A stretch of 64,000 bases of DNA from Chelativorans intermedius (lineage in GTDB: Bacteria > Pseudomonadota > Alphaproteobacteria > Rhizobiales > Rhizobiaceae). The notes beneath the pieces were generated by a model that searched no databases, was not told the origin of the DNA, and saw only the letters and a list, made by a program, of their open reading frames with translations. Position 1 is the stretch's first letter. Every line of letters begins with the position of its first letter. The stretch covers positions 310,001-374,000 of the forward strand of contig NZ_JAODNW010000001.1 of the NCBI RefSeq assembly GCF_025398255.1. The letters run 5' to 3'. Positions 9,101 to 16,729 of this stretch are shown piece by piece. Both the position numbers and the translations under genes were made by a program.

Positions 9101-9497
9101 GACGGACCCGGCACGCCCGCGCGCCCGCTCGCTGGCTTCCGCCATCGCCCGCGCCGTGCGCGCCCGCGCGCTCAACCCGCGCTTCATCGAGGGCCAGCTT
9201 CGGCACGGGCCGCGGGGAGCGGCGGAACTGGCCGAAACGGTGGACCGGCTGGTGGGCTTTGCCGAGACGACGGATGCCGTTCCCGGCGCGCTCATCGAGG
9301 CGGTACATGCCGCCTATCTGGAGGATGAGCGGGTACGCCGCTTTCTGGCCGAAGAGAACCCGCAGGCCCTGCGCGCCATAGCCGAGCGCCTGTCGGATGC
9401 GCGCCGTCGCGGCCTTTGGCATCCGCGGCGCAATTCGGTGGACGGCGACCTTGCAGATCTCATTGCCGAGGCGCAGGCCGGGGAGGCGGAATCATGA
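6147..9497 (+). CDS. cobN: Aerobic cobaltochelatase large subunit CobN (compact form)
   Basis: CobN is the substrate-binding subunit of the ATP-dependent chelatase that inserts Co(II) into hydrogenobyrinic acid a,c-diamide; its partners (CobS and CobT in Pseudomonas naming) are not in this window. Family landmarks in order: DLRHPMSVDLW-type N-terminus, ARVIVARILGGYDWWRY, HLGAHGTLEWLPGKAVAL, YPFIVSNPGEAAQAKRR, WLCDLKDFAIKDG, VPPGPSGAP and VLPTGRN, RTGGEEIAQGLALMG, and a C-terminal NPRFIEGQLRHGPRGAAEL. At 1,116 residues it is clearly shorter than the roughly 1,275 residues I recall for the Pseudomonas protein. The shortening is concentrated around residues 670-705, between DGHHVYG and LDGRRVPPG. 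The frame opens earlier, but ATG 6147 gives the family N-terminus (MHILATS). Confidence 0.96.
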   Translation: MHILATSSASLDDLIEPVDLRQRPAEMVALSFTDSDLSSLAAAWRAEGSAVPELRLASLRELRHPMSVDLWVDGVGAQARVIVARILGGYDWWRYGCDRLAAVARERGIALALLPGDCNMRDARLAARSTVGPQSYERLLSCFREGGPQNLRLLLRHMARLAGRDIAAGEPRPLARAGFYAPGRGVVPLDHFAACGEKRPVVPLVFYRSMLLAGDVAPVDALAEALAQRGILAVPVFVASLREAAAQQCLAEAARVLKPVALITATAFASNMEGEADGLFDRLGLPVFQAAIATTQRQAWEAGERGLAPADLAMHVVLPELDGRIMAGAISFKEPQEADPALAAGIQANHPVPDRVAQVAARVAAFIALQSTPRAQRRLAIILPDYPAARGRAGYAVGLDVPQSAIAMLHDLKEAGYHVENIPQSPRDLMRLLEREGALLSAAEYAAAFARLPPPSRDAVTAAWGQPQEAAGDGAFRFRAARFGHVTVCFAPDRGRSAERRTEYHDPYLPPGHRLLAFGVWLREALGCHALVHLGAHGTLEWLPGKAVALSRNCFPEIVAGSLPVVYPFIVSNPGEAAQAKRRIAAVTLGHLTPPLVGAGLAPQEQALERLVDEYAQADGLDRRRRDRLARLIVETARDSGLAREAGVAEDDEPEAALLRIDAWLCDLKDFAIKDGHHVYGRADEGEGDAARRESAARERQAFIDALDGRRVPPGPSGAPARRRTDVLPTGRNLFTADPRTLPTPTAQALGEAAAEEVVRAYLQEHGEYPRTLVLDLWGSASLRTGGEEIAQGLALMGCRPQWDSATGRVTGIEVLPPAAIGRPRIDVTWRISGLFRDMFPVQIALLDAAVAAVAARQEAEDENPLAAAARREGGRPARIFGSAPGTYGAGIEERLTDGAWEERAELGHAYLDAASHAFGGAEGVGRRAPGAFAARIAGADLLVHPGDDPGRDILEGSADVAFIGGFSAALAALGHRADLVVLDTTDPARPRARSLASAIARAVRARALNPRFIEGQLRHGPRGAAELAETVDRLVGFAETTDAVPGALIEAVHAAYLEDERVRRFLAEENPQALRAIAERLSDARRRGLWHPRRNSVDGDLADLIAEAQAGEAES

Positions 9498-10702
9498 GCC
9501 TGCGGCGCGGTGCCTGTCCCTCGCTTGCCCGGCCCATGCAGACCGGCGACGGCCTGCTGGCGCGCATCAACCCCGTGGAGGGGCGGCTTTCGGCCGGTGC
9601 CCTTGCCGGCCTGGCGCGCGCGGCGCGGCGCTTCGGCAACGGCATTGTGGAAATCACCGCGCGCGGCAGCCTGCAGGTGCGTGGGCTTTGCCGGGACGGG
9701 GCGGAAGCCCTGGCGCATGAGGTGGCGGCGCTCGGCATCGCGCTGCGCACCGGGGTGCCGGTGGAGGTCGGCCCGCTTGCCGGGCTGGATGCGCGGGAGA
9801 TCGCCGATCCGCGTCCCCTGGCGGAGAGGATCGCCGGAGGCTGCGCGGCGCTCGGCCTTGCCGGCCGGCTGGGGCCGAAGGTCTCCGTCACGGTCGATGG
9901 CGGCGGCGTGCTCGGCCTTTCCGGCGTGCCGGCGGACGTGAAGCTGGAGGCCGTCGCGCGGGACGGCTGGCTTGTCGATGTCGGCGGGCCGGCCGCCGAC
10001 CTGCGGCGTCTGGGCTGCTTCGGCGCGGCGGAGGCGGCCTCGATCACCCTCGCCATTCTGGAGGCGGTGGCCGGGCAGGGAAAGGCCGCGCGGGCGCGCG
10101 ATCTCTGCGATGCCGCGCTGGCGGCGATTGCCGGGCGTGCGCCAACGGCTGCCTCGTCCCTTTCGACCTCGCGCCCGCCGGTCGGCCGCCTTCCGCTGGC
10201 CAATGCGGGCTGGGCTTGGGGCTTTGCGCTGGCCTACGGGCAGATCGAGGGCGCCGCGCTTCAGGCCTTCGCCGCGGCGCTGGGTGAGGGAAGGGCGCTG
10301 CGGCTTGCGCGCGGGCGCGGGCTCATCGTCCTGGATGTGGATGAGGGCGAGGAGGCCCGCCTTCTTGCCGCAGCGCGCAAGGCGGGCCTCGTCACCGACG
10401 CGCGGGACAGGCGCCTTTCCATCGCCGTGTGCGCGGGCAGGCCCGCCTGCGCTTCGGCGCATCTGGCAACGCGGCGCCTTGCCGATGCGCTGGTCGCCCG
10501 CCGGCCGGCACTCCTCGACGGCTCCTTCACGCTGCATCTTTCGGGCTGCGGCAAGCATTGCGCCCGCCCGCCCGGCCCCTGCGTGACGCTTACGGGCACG
10601 GCCGGCGGCGCCACCCTGCATGCCGCCGGCATGCCCATCCCCTCCGAACTGGAGGTGCAGCTTCGCGCCCTCCTTGAAGAACAAGCCAGGCAAGCCCCAT
10701 GA
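9494..10702 (+). CDS. cobG: Precorrin-3B synthase CobG (oxygen-dependent)
   Basis: CobG is a monooxygenase of the sulfite/nitrite reductase superfamily that hydroxylates precorrin-3A at C20 and forms the gamma-lactone of precorrin-3B, the oxygen-requiring step that defines the aerobic route. The 402-residue protein has two ferredoxin-like repeat regions: the first carries ITARGSLQVRGL, and the second the four cysteines of the [4Fe-4S] site in VCAGRPACAS (about 313-322) and SGCGKHCARP (about 350-360). The start ATG overlaps the cobN stop (ATGA) and the stop overlaps the cobH start in the same way. Its presence argues strongly against an anaerobic CbiK/CbiX-type pathway. Confidence 0.95.
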   Translation: MSLRRGACPSLARPMQTGDGLLARINPVEGRLSAGALAGLARAARRFGNGIVEITARGSLQVRGLCRDGAEALAHEVAALGIALRTGVPVEVGPLAGLDAREIADPRPLAERIAGGCAALGLAGRLGPKVSVTVDGGGVLGLSGVPADVKLEAVARDGWLVDVGGPAADLRRLGCFGAAEAASITLAILEAVAGQGKAARARDLCDAALAAIAGRAPTAASSLSTSRPPVGRLPLANAGWAWGFALAYGQIEGAALQAFAAALGEGRALRLARGRGLIVLDVDEGEEARLLAAARKAGLVTDARDRRLSIAVCAGRPACASAHLATRRLADALVARRPALLDGSFTLHLSGCGKHCARPPGPCVTLTGTAGGATLHAAGMPIPSELEVQLRALLEEQARQAP

Positions 10703-11328
10703 CCACCGACTACATCCGCGATGGCACTGCCATCTATGAAAAGTCCTTCGCCATCATCCGCGCCGAGGCCGATCTGTCGCGCTTCGGCGCAGCCGAAGCC
10801 GAGGTGGCGGTGCGCATGATCCATGCCTGCGGGCTGGTGGAAGCGGCCGATGCCTTCGTCTTCTCGCCCGGTTTCGTGGCGGCGGCGCGAGCCGCGCTCG
10901 GCCGTGGTGCGCCCATCCTCTGCGACGCCGAAATGGTGGCCCACGGCATCACCCGCGCCCGCCTTCCCGCCGCCAACGAGGTCGTCTGCACCCTGCGCGA
11001 CCCGCGCACGCCCGAACTTGCGGCGAGCATGGGCAACACCCGCTCCGCCGCCGCGCTCGAGCTGTGGCGCGGGCGGCTCGAAGGCGCGCTGGTGGCCATC
11101 GGCAATGCGCCGACGGCGCTGTTCCACCTTCTCGACATGATCGAGGCCGGGGCGCCGCGGCCTGCCGCGATTGTGGGTATGCCCGTCGGCTTCGTCGGTG
11201 CCGCTGAATCCAAGGAGGCGTTGGCCGAAGGCCGTCACGGCATTCCCTTCGCTACCGTGCGCGGGCGCATGGGTGGCAGCGCGCTTGCCGCCGCCGCCGT
11301 CAACGCCCTGGCGAGGGCCGGGCTATGA
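10699..11328 (+). CDS. cobH: Precorrin-8X methylmutase CobH
   Basis: CobH moves the methyl group from C11 to C12 of precorrin-8X, yielding hydrogenobyrinic acid. The 209-residue length matches the family. Recognisable segments are the N-terminal YIRDGTAIYEKSFAIIRAEA, the catalytic histidine in VRMIHACG (about residue 42), CDAEMVAHGI, TRSAAALELW, and the C-terminal VGMPVGFVGAAESKEAL ending in RGRMGGSALAAAAVNAL. It is joined to cobG and cobI by ATGA overlaps. In this operon it lies upstream of the methyltransferases that act before it in the pathway, so gene order does not follow reaction order. Confidence 0.97.
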   Translation: MTTDYIRDGTAIYEKSFAIIRAEADLSRFGAAEAEVAVRMIHACGLVEAADAFVFSPGFVAAARAALGRGAPILCDAEMVAHGITRARLPAANEVVCTLRDPRTPELAASMGNTRSAAALELWRGRLEGALVAIGNAPTALFHLLDMIEAGAPRPAAIVGMPVGFVGAAESKEALAEGRHGIPFATVRGRMGGSALAAAAVNALARAGL

Positions 11329-12050
11329 GCGGCCGGCTGATCGGCGTGGGCACCGGGCCCGGAGACCCCGAGCTGCTGACGCTCAAGGCGGTGAGGGCGC
11401 TCCAGAGCGCGGACGTGGTGGCCCATTTCGCCAAGCGGGGCAACGAGAGCAATGCGCGCGCCATCGTCGCGGCGCATCTGCGCGCCGACGTCATGGAACT
11501 GCCGCTACTCTATCCCGTCACCACGGAAATTCCCCGGCATGACCCGGCCTATCGGACGGCCATCGCCGCCTTCTATGAAGACGCGGCGCGCGCCGTCGAG
11601 GCGCATTTGCGCGCCGGGCGCACCGTTGCGGTGTTGAGCGAGGGAGACCCTCTCTTTTACGGCTCGTACATGCATCTGCACGCCAGGCTCGCCCCGCACT
11701 ATCCGGCGGACGTGGTGGCGGGTGTCACCGCCATGTCCGGCTGCTGGTCGGCGGTGGGCCTGCCGATTGCCCAGGGCGACGACGTGCTTACGGTGCTGCC
11801 CGGCACCTTGCCGGAGGCGGAACTCGTGCGCCGCTTTGCCGATTCGCAGGCCTGCGTCGTCATGAAGGTGGGGCGCAATCTGGCCAGGATCCGCCGCGCC
11901 CTTGCCGAGGCCGGCCGGCTGGCGGATGCCGTGTTCGTGGAGCGCGGCACCATGGAAGCCATGGTGGCCATGCCGCTTGCCGAGAAGCCGGACGACAGGG
12001 CGGCCTACTTTTCCATCGTCCTGGTGGCGGGCTGGGAGGCGCGGCCATGA
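11325..12050 (+). CDS. cobI: Precorrin-2 C(20)-methyltransferase CobI
   Basis: CobI is a class III S-adenosylmethionine-dependent methyltransferase that methylates precorrin-2 at C20 to give precorrin-3A. In 241 residues it shows the N-terminal GVGTGPGDPELLTLKA nucleotide-binding loop, VAVLSEGDPLFYGSYMHL, the VVAGVTAMSGCWSAVGLPI motif and a late VVMKVGRN segment, all typical of the C20 branch of the family. ATGA overlaps link it to cobH and cobJ. It supplies the substrate for CobG. Confidence 0.96.
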   Translation: MSGRLIGVGTGPGDPELLTLKAVRALQSADVVAHFAKRGNESNARAIVAAHLRADVMELPLLYPVTTEIPRHDPAYRTAIAAFYEDAARAVEAHLRAGRTVAVLSEGDPLFYGSYMHLHARLAPHYPADVVAGVTAMSGCWSAVGLPIAQGDDVLTVLPGTLPEAELVRRFADSQACVVMKVGRNLARIRRALAEAGRLADAVFVERGTMEAMVAMPLAEKPDDRAAYFSIVLVAGWEARP

Positions 12051-12811
12051 CGGGCAGGCTTGCCGTCGTGGGGCTCGGCCCCGGCAGTCCCGCCCAGACG
12101 ACGCCGGAGGCGGCGGCGGCGCTGGCCGCGGCGAGCGATCTGTTCGGCTACGGCCCCTATCTCGACCGGCTGAAGCCTGCCCCCGGCCAGCGCCGCCATG
12201 CCTCCGACAATCGCGAGGAGCTTGCCCGTGCGCGCGCGGCCCTTGAGACGGCCGCCGCCGGGCGCAGCGTCGCCATGGTCTCGGGCGGCGACCCCGGCGT
12301 CTTCGCCATGGCCGCCGCCGTCTGCGAGGCCATCGAGGCGGGCCCCGCCGCCTGGCGTGAGATCGAGCTCGACATCACGCCCGGCATCACCGCCATGCTG
12401 GCGGTGGCGGCGCGCGCTGGCGCGCCGCTCGGCCACGATTTCTGCGCGCTTTCCCTGTCCGACAATCTGAAGCCGTGGGAGGCGGTGGAGACGCGGCTTC
12501 GCGCCGCCGCCGGCGCGGGGTTCGTGCTCGCCTTCTACAACCCGATCAGCCGCGCCCGGCCCTGGCAGCTTGGCCGCGCCTTCGAGATCCTGCGCGAGGT
12601 GCTGCCGGCCTCCACGCCGGTGATCTTCGGGCGCGCCGTGGGCCGGCCGGACGAGTGCATGATCGTCACCACGCTCGCTGAGGCCCACGCCGGGCAGGCT
12701 GACATGGCGACCTGTGTCATCGTCGGCTCACCCGAAACGCGGCTGGTGGAGCGGCCGGGCCGGCCTCCGCTCGTCTACACGCCGCGTTCCTCGGGGAGGG
12801 CTGCGAGATGA
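12047..12811 (+). CDS. cobJ: Precorrin-3B C(17)-methyltransferase CobJ
   Basis: CobJ methylates precorrin-3B at C17 and contracts the ring to precorrin-4. The 254-residue protein has the class III methyltransferase loop VVGLGPGSPAQTTPEA, a GYGPYLDRL signature, VAMVSGGDPGVFAMAAAV, DITPGITAMLAVAARAGAPLG and FYNPISRARPWQL, which are diagnostic of CobJ/CbiH. It starts within the cobI stop (ATGA). Its last 37 bases are antisense to the 3' end of cobK, which is transcribed toward it. The next same-strand gene, cobL, begins only at 13547, so the operon mRNA must cross the whole of cobK in antisense. Confidence 0.96.
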   Translation: MTGRLAVVGLGPGSPAQTTPEAAAALAAASDLFGYGPYLDRLKPAPGQRRHASDNREELARARAALETAAAGRSVAMVSGGDPGVFAMAAAVCEAIEAGPAAWREIELDITPGITAMLAVAARAGAPLGHDFCALSLSDNLKPWEAVETRLRAAAGAGFVLAFYNPISRARPWQLGRAFEILREVLPASTPVIFGRAVGRPDECMIVTTLAEAHAGQADMATCVIVGSPETRLVERPGRPPLVYTPRSSGRAAR

Positions 12812-13548
12812 CGGATGCGTGCCGCCGCCTGCCCGACGCTTGCCGCCGCCCCGGGCGGAGTGGCGCGTGGCCGGCGCACCATGATGACGGGCAGGCGAAG
12901 CGCACGGGCCGCGGCGATCTTGCCATAGGTGGCCTCGCCGCCGCTGTTCTTGGCGACCACCATGTCGATACGGTGTTCTTCGAGAAGCGCCCGCTCCGCC
13001 GCGATGTCGAAGGGGCCGCGCTCCAGGATGAAGCGTGCATTGGCGGGCGCGGCTTCCGCCGCCACCGGATCGACGCTGCGCACCAGATAGAAGTGCTGCG
13101 GGCAGGCGGCGAAGGGAGCAAGCTCCTGCCGGCCGATGGCGAGGAAGACGCGCCTCGGCCGCGCGCCCAGAAGCGATGCCGCCTCGGCCACGCTCGCCGC
13201 CTCGCGCCAGCGGTCTCCGGCCACGGGCTGCCAGGGCGTGCGTTCCAGTACCACCAGCGGCACGCCGGCAAGAGCCGCCGCGCGCTCGGCATTCTCAGAG
13301 ATGCGCGCGGCGAAGGGATGCGTGGCATCCACCAGCAGGCCGATGCCCTCCTGGCGCAGGTGGCGGGCCAGGCCGTCCGCCCCGCCGAAGCCGCCGATGC
13401 GCACATGGGCAGCCATCGGGCGCGGGCTTGCGGTGCGCCCGGCAAGCGAGAGCGTGACGCGCAGCGCCGCCTCCTTCGCCAGCGCCTCGGCGAGAAGGCG
13501 GGCCTCGCCCGTGCCGCCGAGAATGAGAACGTTCCGAGGGTCCATCAT
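12775..13548 (-). CDS. cobK: Precorrin-6A reductase CobK, encoded antisense inside the cob operon
   Basis: CobK is the NADPH-dependent enzyme that reduces precorrin-6A (macrocycle C18-C19 bond) to precorrin-6B. The 257-residue protein begins MMDPRNVLILGGTGEARLLA, a typical CobK/CbiJ nucleotide-binding start, and carries LLVDATHPFAARISENA, RVFLAIGRQEL and VVAKNSGGEATYGKI, all family hallmarks. It is the only minus-strand gene between cobJ and cobL. Its 3' end overlaps cobJ by 37 bp, and its ATG (13546-13548) shares two bases with the cobL ATG on the other strand. Two adjacent ATGs (13548 and 13545) are possible; I see no good ribosome site for either. It cannot be on the riboswitch-controlled mRNA, so its own promoter must lie inside cobL. 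Confidence 0.95.
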   Translation of the reverse strand: MMDPRNVLILGGTGEARLLAEALAKEAALRVTLSLAGRTASPRPMAAHVRIGGFGGADGLARHLRQEGIGLLVDATHPFAARISENAERAAALAGVPLVVLERTPWQPVAGDRWREAASVAEAASLLGARPRRVFLAIGRQELAPFAACPQHFYLVRSVDPVAAEAAPANARFILERGPFDIAAERALLEEHRIDMVVAKNSGGEATYGKIAAARALRLPVIMVRRPRATPPGAAASVGQAAARIRHLAALPEERGV

Positions 13549-14788
13549 GCCATCTAGAGAGGAGGCGGGCGGGCGCGCAACGGGAAAATGGCTCGCCGTC
13601 GTGGGCATCGGCGAAGACGGCGCGGAGGGCCTGAGCCCGCGCGCCAGCGCGCTCGTGGCCGGGGCGCAGGTCGTCTTCGGCGGCCGTCGGCACTTGGCGC
13701 TCGCCGCAGCGCTCATCCGTGGCGAGGCGCGGCCCTGGCCCACCCCCTTCGACGCAGCGGTGGCGCAGGTGGTGGCGCTGCGCGGGCGGCCTGTCTGCGT
13801 GCTCGCTTCCGGCGATCCGTTCCACTATGGCGTCGGCGTCACGCTGGCCCGCCACGTGGCGAGGGAAGAGATGCAGGTGGTGCCCGCGCCTTCGGCGTTC
13901 AGCCTCGCCGCGGCACGGCTGGGCTGGGCGTTGCAGGCGGTGGAGACCGTTTCGCTGCATGGGCGGCCGGTGGAGGGCCTGGTGCCCTTCCTGCATCCCG
14001 GGCGGCGCATTCTGGCGCTCACCTCCGATGGCGCGGGGCCCGGCGCCATCGCCGCCCTGCTTGCCGAAAGGGGTTTTGGCGCATCGCGCCTCCACGTTCT
14101 GGAGGCGCTGGGCGGGCCGCGCGAACGGGTTTGCAGCGCCACCGCCGGGACGCTGGGCGACGCCGTCTTCGATCCCCTCAACGTGGTGGCCGTCGAGGTG
14201 GCGGGCGGCGGGCGCGCGGCCGCGCCGCCGCTCGGCGCGGGGCTGGACGAGGCGCTGTTCGAGCATGACGGCCAGATCACCAAGCGCGAGATCCGTGCGC
14301 TGACGCTCAGCACGCTGGCGCCGCGGCGCGGCGAACTCCTGTGGGACATCGGCGCCGGCGCGGGCTCCGTGGCCATCGAGTGGATGCTGGCCGATCCTTC
14401 CATGCGCGCCATCGCCATCGAGCGGGAGGGTGCGCGCGCCGCCCGCATCCGCCGCAACGCCCTGTCGCTCGGTGTTCCGGGCCTCGAAGTGGTGGAGGGG
14501 GCGGCGCCGGCTGCACTCGAGGGGCTCGCTCCCCCCGATGCCATCTTCATTGGCGGCGGGGGAAGCCAGGCCGGCGTTGCGGAGGCGGCCCTGGCGGCCC
14601 TGCGGCCCGGCGGGCGGCTCGTCGCCAATGCCGTGACGCTGGAGATGGAGGCGGCGCTGCTCGCCCTCCAGGCCCGCCACGGCGGCCATCTCACACGCAT
14701 CGCCGTCTCGCGCGCCACGCCGCTCGGCGGCATGACGGGCTGGCGGCCGGCCATGCCGGTCACCCAATGGTCATGGGTGAAGCCATGA
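13547..14788 (+). CDS. cobL: Precorrin-6B C5,15-methyltransferase (decarboxylating) CobL
   Basis: CobL methylates precorrin-6B at C5 and C15 and removes the C12 acetate carboxylate, giving precorrin-8X. It is a natural fusion of CbiE and CbiT. The N-terminal half has the class III methyltransferase VVGIGEDGAEGLSP and VCVLASGDPFHYGVG; the C-terminal half has the class I SAM fold ELLWDIGAGAGSVAIEW and DAIFIGGGGS. ATG 13547 has a GAGGG ribosome site about 7 nt upstream and yields 413 residues, normal for the fusion. The open frame extends far upstream antisense to cobK, but that part shows no homology. It ends in an ATGA overlap with cobE. Confidence 0.96.
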   Translation: MPSREEAGGRATGKWLAVVGIGEDGAEGLSPRASALVAGAQVVFGGRRHLALAAALIRGEARPWPTPFDAAVAQVVALRGRPVCVLASGDPFHYGVGVTLARHVAREEMQVVPAPSAFSLAAARLGWALQAVETVSLHGRPVEGLVPFLHPGRRILALTSDGAGPGAIAALLAERGFGASRLHVLEALGGPRERVCSATAGTLGDAVFDPLNVVAVEVAGGGRAAAPPLGAGLDEALFEHDGQITKREIRALTLSTLAPRRGELLWDIGAGAGSVAIEWMLADPSMRAIAIEREGARAARIRRNALSLGVPGLEVVEGAAPAALEGLAPPDAIFIGGGGSQAGVAEAALAALRPGGRLVANAVTLEMEAALLALQARHGGHLTRIAVSRATPLGGMTGWRPAMPVTQWSWVKP

Positions 14789-15165
14789 GGGTGGCAGGGC
14801 TTGGATGCAGGAAAGGCGTGGCCGCCGGTGAGGTACTGGCGGCTTTGGACGCCTGCGCTGCGGCGCTCCGCCCGCCTGCGGTGCAGGCGCTTGCCACCGC
14901 CGCCTCCAAGGCCGGGGAGCCCGGCATCCTGGCCGCCGCCGGGCTTCTGGGCCTGCCGCTCATCCCTGTGGATCGGGCGGCTCTGCGGCGTGCCTCGCCA
15001 CGCTGCATGACGCATTCCGCAGCCTCGCTCGCAGCCACCGGCACGCCTTCGCTCGCCGAGGCGGCGGCCCTGGCGGCGGCGGGCGAGGGCAGCCGGCTCA
15101 TCGCCCCGCGCATTGCCAGGGGCAACGTCACATGTGCCATCGCGCAAGCTGGGGACGAAACATGA
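14785..15165 (+). CDS. cobE: CobE, CbiG C-terminal-domain-like cobalamin biosynthesis protein
   Basis: CobE is a small protein equivalent to the C-terminal domain of CbiG; it is needed in the aerobic pathway, but its exact reaction is not settled. The protein begins [20 protein letters not shown], ends with a TCAIA strand, and contains [13 protein letters not shown] and [12 protein letters not shown], matching the CbiG_C fold. The chosen ATG at 14785 overlaps the cobL stop and gives 126 residues; in-frame ATGs at 14767 and 14773 lie inside cobL and are less likely. cobM follows with another ATGA overlap. Confidence 0.9.
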   Translation: MRVAGLGCRKGVAAGEVLAALDACAAALRPPAVQALATAASKAGEPGILAAAGLLGLPLIPVDRAALRRASPRCMTHSAASLAATGTPSLAEAAALAAAGEGSRLIAPRIARGNVTCAIAQAGDET

Positions 15166-15926
15166 CGGTTCACTTCATCGGCGCCGGCCCGGGCGCGGCC
15201 GACCTCATCACCGTGCGGGGGCGCGACCTGCTCGCGCGTTGCCCTGTCTGCCTCTATGCCGGCTCCATCGTGCCGGAGGAGCTGCTTTCCCATTGCCCGC
15301 CCGACGCCCGCCTGGTTGACACTGCACCCCTGTCGCTCGACGAGATCGAGGCCGAATATGTGAGCGCGCATCGAAACGGGCAGGATGTGGCGCGCCTGCA
15401 TTCGGGCGACCTGTCGGTGTGGAGCGCGGTGGCCGAGCAGATGCGGCGGCTTGCGCGGCTCGGCATTCCCTACACGCTCACCCCGGGTGTGCCGGCCTTC
15501 TCGGCCGCAGCCGCCGCCCTTGGGCGGGAGCTCACCATTCCCGAGGTGGCGCAGAGCCTGGTGCTGACGCGTGTGCCGGGCCGCGCCTCGGCCATGCCCG
15601 AGGGCGAGACGCTGGAAAATTTCGGCCGCACCGGCGCCACGCTGGCCATTCACCTCGCCATCCACGCGTTGGGGCGCATCGTGGCGGCGCTTGGGCCCCT
15701 CTACGGGGCGGATTGCCCGGTGGTCATCGTGGCACGCGCCACCTGGCCGGATCAGCGCATCGTGCGGGGCACGCTCGCCACCATTGAGGAGAAGCTCAAG
15801 GAGGAGCCCATCGAACGCACGGCCATCATCTTCGTAGGACGCGGCCTTGCGGCGGAGGACTTTCGCGACAGCGCCCTCTACGACGCCACCTATCAGCGGC
15901 GCTTCCGGGGGCGCGAGGCATCATGA
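15162..15926 (+). CDS. cobM: Precorrin-4 C(11)-methyltransferase CobM
   Basis: CobM methylates precorrin-4 at C11 to form precorrin-5. The 254-residue protein has the class III methyltransferase loop [16 protein letters not shown], the CobM/CbiF-specific [48 protein letters not shown], and [12 protein letters not shown] near the C-terminus. The ATG chosen at 15162 overlaps the cobE stop; an in-frame start ten codons earlier lies inside cobE. The 3' end overlaps cobA by four bases. Confidence 0.97.
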   Translation: MTVHFIGAGPGAADLITVRGRDLLARCPVCLYAGSIVPEELLSHCPPDARLVDTAPLSLDEIEAEYVSAHRNGQDVARLHSGDLSVWSAVAEQMRRLARLGIPYTLTPGVPAFSAAAAALGRELTIPEVAQSLVLTRVPGRASAMPEGETLENFGRTGATLAIHLAIHALGRIVAALGPLYGADCPVVIVARATWPDQRIVRGTLATIEEKLKEEPIERTAIIFVGRGLAAEDFRDSALYDATYQRRFRGREAS

Positions 15927-16729
15927 GCGTCGCGGATGCCGTGGCGCGGCTGCCCTATGCGCCGCCGCCCTTCGAGCCGGGCCATGTGTGGCTGGCAGGT
16001 GCCGGGCCCGGCGGTCTCGGCTGCCTGACGCTGGAGGTGGCCGCCGCCCTGCAGGCGGCCGATGTCGTCATCTACGACGCGCTGGTCGATCCCGCCGTGC
16101 TTCAGGCAGCCTGCGGCGCACGCCACCTCTATGTGGGGAAGCGCGGCGGAGAGCCTTCCACACCGCAGGACACGATCAACCGCCTGATGGTGGCGGAGGC
16201 GCGGGCCGGCCGGCGGGTGCTGCGCCTCAAGGGCGGCGACCCCAACACCTTCGGGCGCGGCGGCGAGGAGGCGCTGGCGCTGGCGGCTGCCGGCATTCCC
16301 TTCCGTTTCCTGCCGGGTGTCACATCCGCCTTCGGCGCGTTGGCGGCCGCCGGGATCCCGGCCACCATGCGCGGCGTCAACAAGGCAATCGTGCTGGCCA
16401 CCGGCCACGCCGCCGGCACGCCGGAGGACCTCGACTGGGCGGCGCTGGCCGGTACCGGCCAGCCCATCGTCATCTATATGGGCATGCGCAATCTCGAAGC
16501 CATTGCCAAGGCGCTGATGGCCGGCGGCCTGAGCGGGCGCACGCCCGCCGCCATCCTCATGGCCGCCACCACCGCCGGGGAGCGGGTGCTGGTCGCCAGG
16601 CTGGAGACCATCGCGGAGCGGGCGCGGGCCGAAGGGTTCCGCGCCCCGGCGCTCATCGTGGTGGGCGACATCGTCGGCCAGCGCCGGGCGCTCGCGCCCC
16701 GGCAGGCGTGCGAAAGGATGGATGCATGA
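15923..16729 (+). CDS. cobA: Uroporphyrinogen-III C-methyltransferase CobA (SUMT)
   Basis: CobA adds two methyl groups (C2 and C7) to uroporphyrinogen III, producing precorrin-2, the branch point into corrin and siroheme synthesis. Its 268 residues contain [19 protein letters not shown], the VIYDALVDP segment, [30 protein letters not shown] and [18 protein letters not shown], all characteristic of SUMT. There is no attached CysG oxidase/chelatase domain, so it is the single-function form dedicated to B12. ATGA overlaps join it to cobM and cobB. It is the first committed reaction of the pathway although encoded near the 3' end of the operon. Confidence 0.97.
   Translation: MSVADAVARLPYAPPPFEPGHVWLAGAGPGGLGCLTLEVAAALQAADVVIYDALVDPAVLQAACGARHLYVGKRGGEPSTPQDTINRLMVAEARAGRRVLRLKGGDPNTFGRGGEEALALAAAGIPFRFLPGVTSAFGALAAAGIPATMRGVNKAIVLATGHAAGTPEDLDWAALAGTGQPIVIYMGMRNLEAIAKALMAGGLSGRTPAAILMAATTAGERVLVARLETIAERARAEGFRAPALIVVGDIVGQRRALAPRQACERMDA

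Noticed and set aside
6087-9422. 1,111-codon minus-strand frame opposite cobN
   Set aside because: A shadow of a high-GC gene; the translation is low complexity and Arg/Gly/His-rich, with no domain, whereas the plus strand is a clear CobN.
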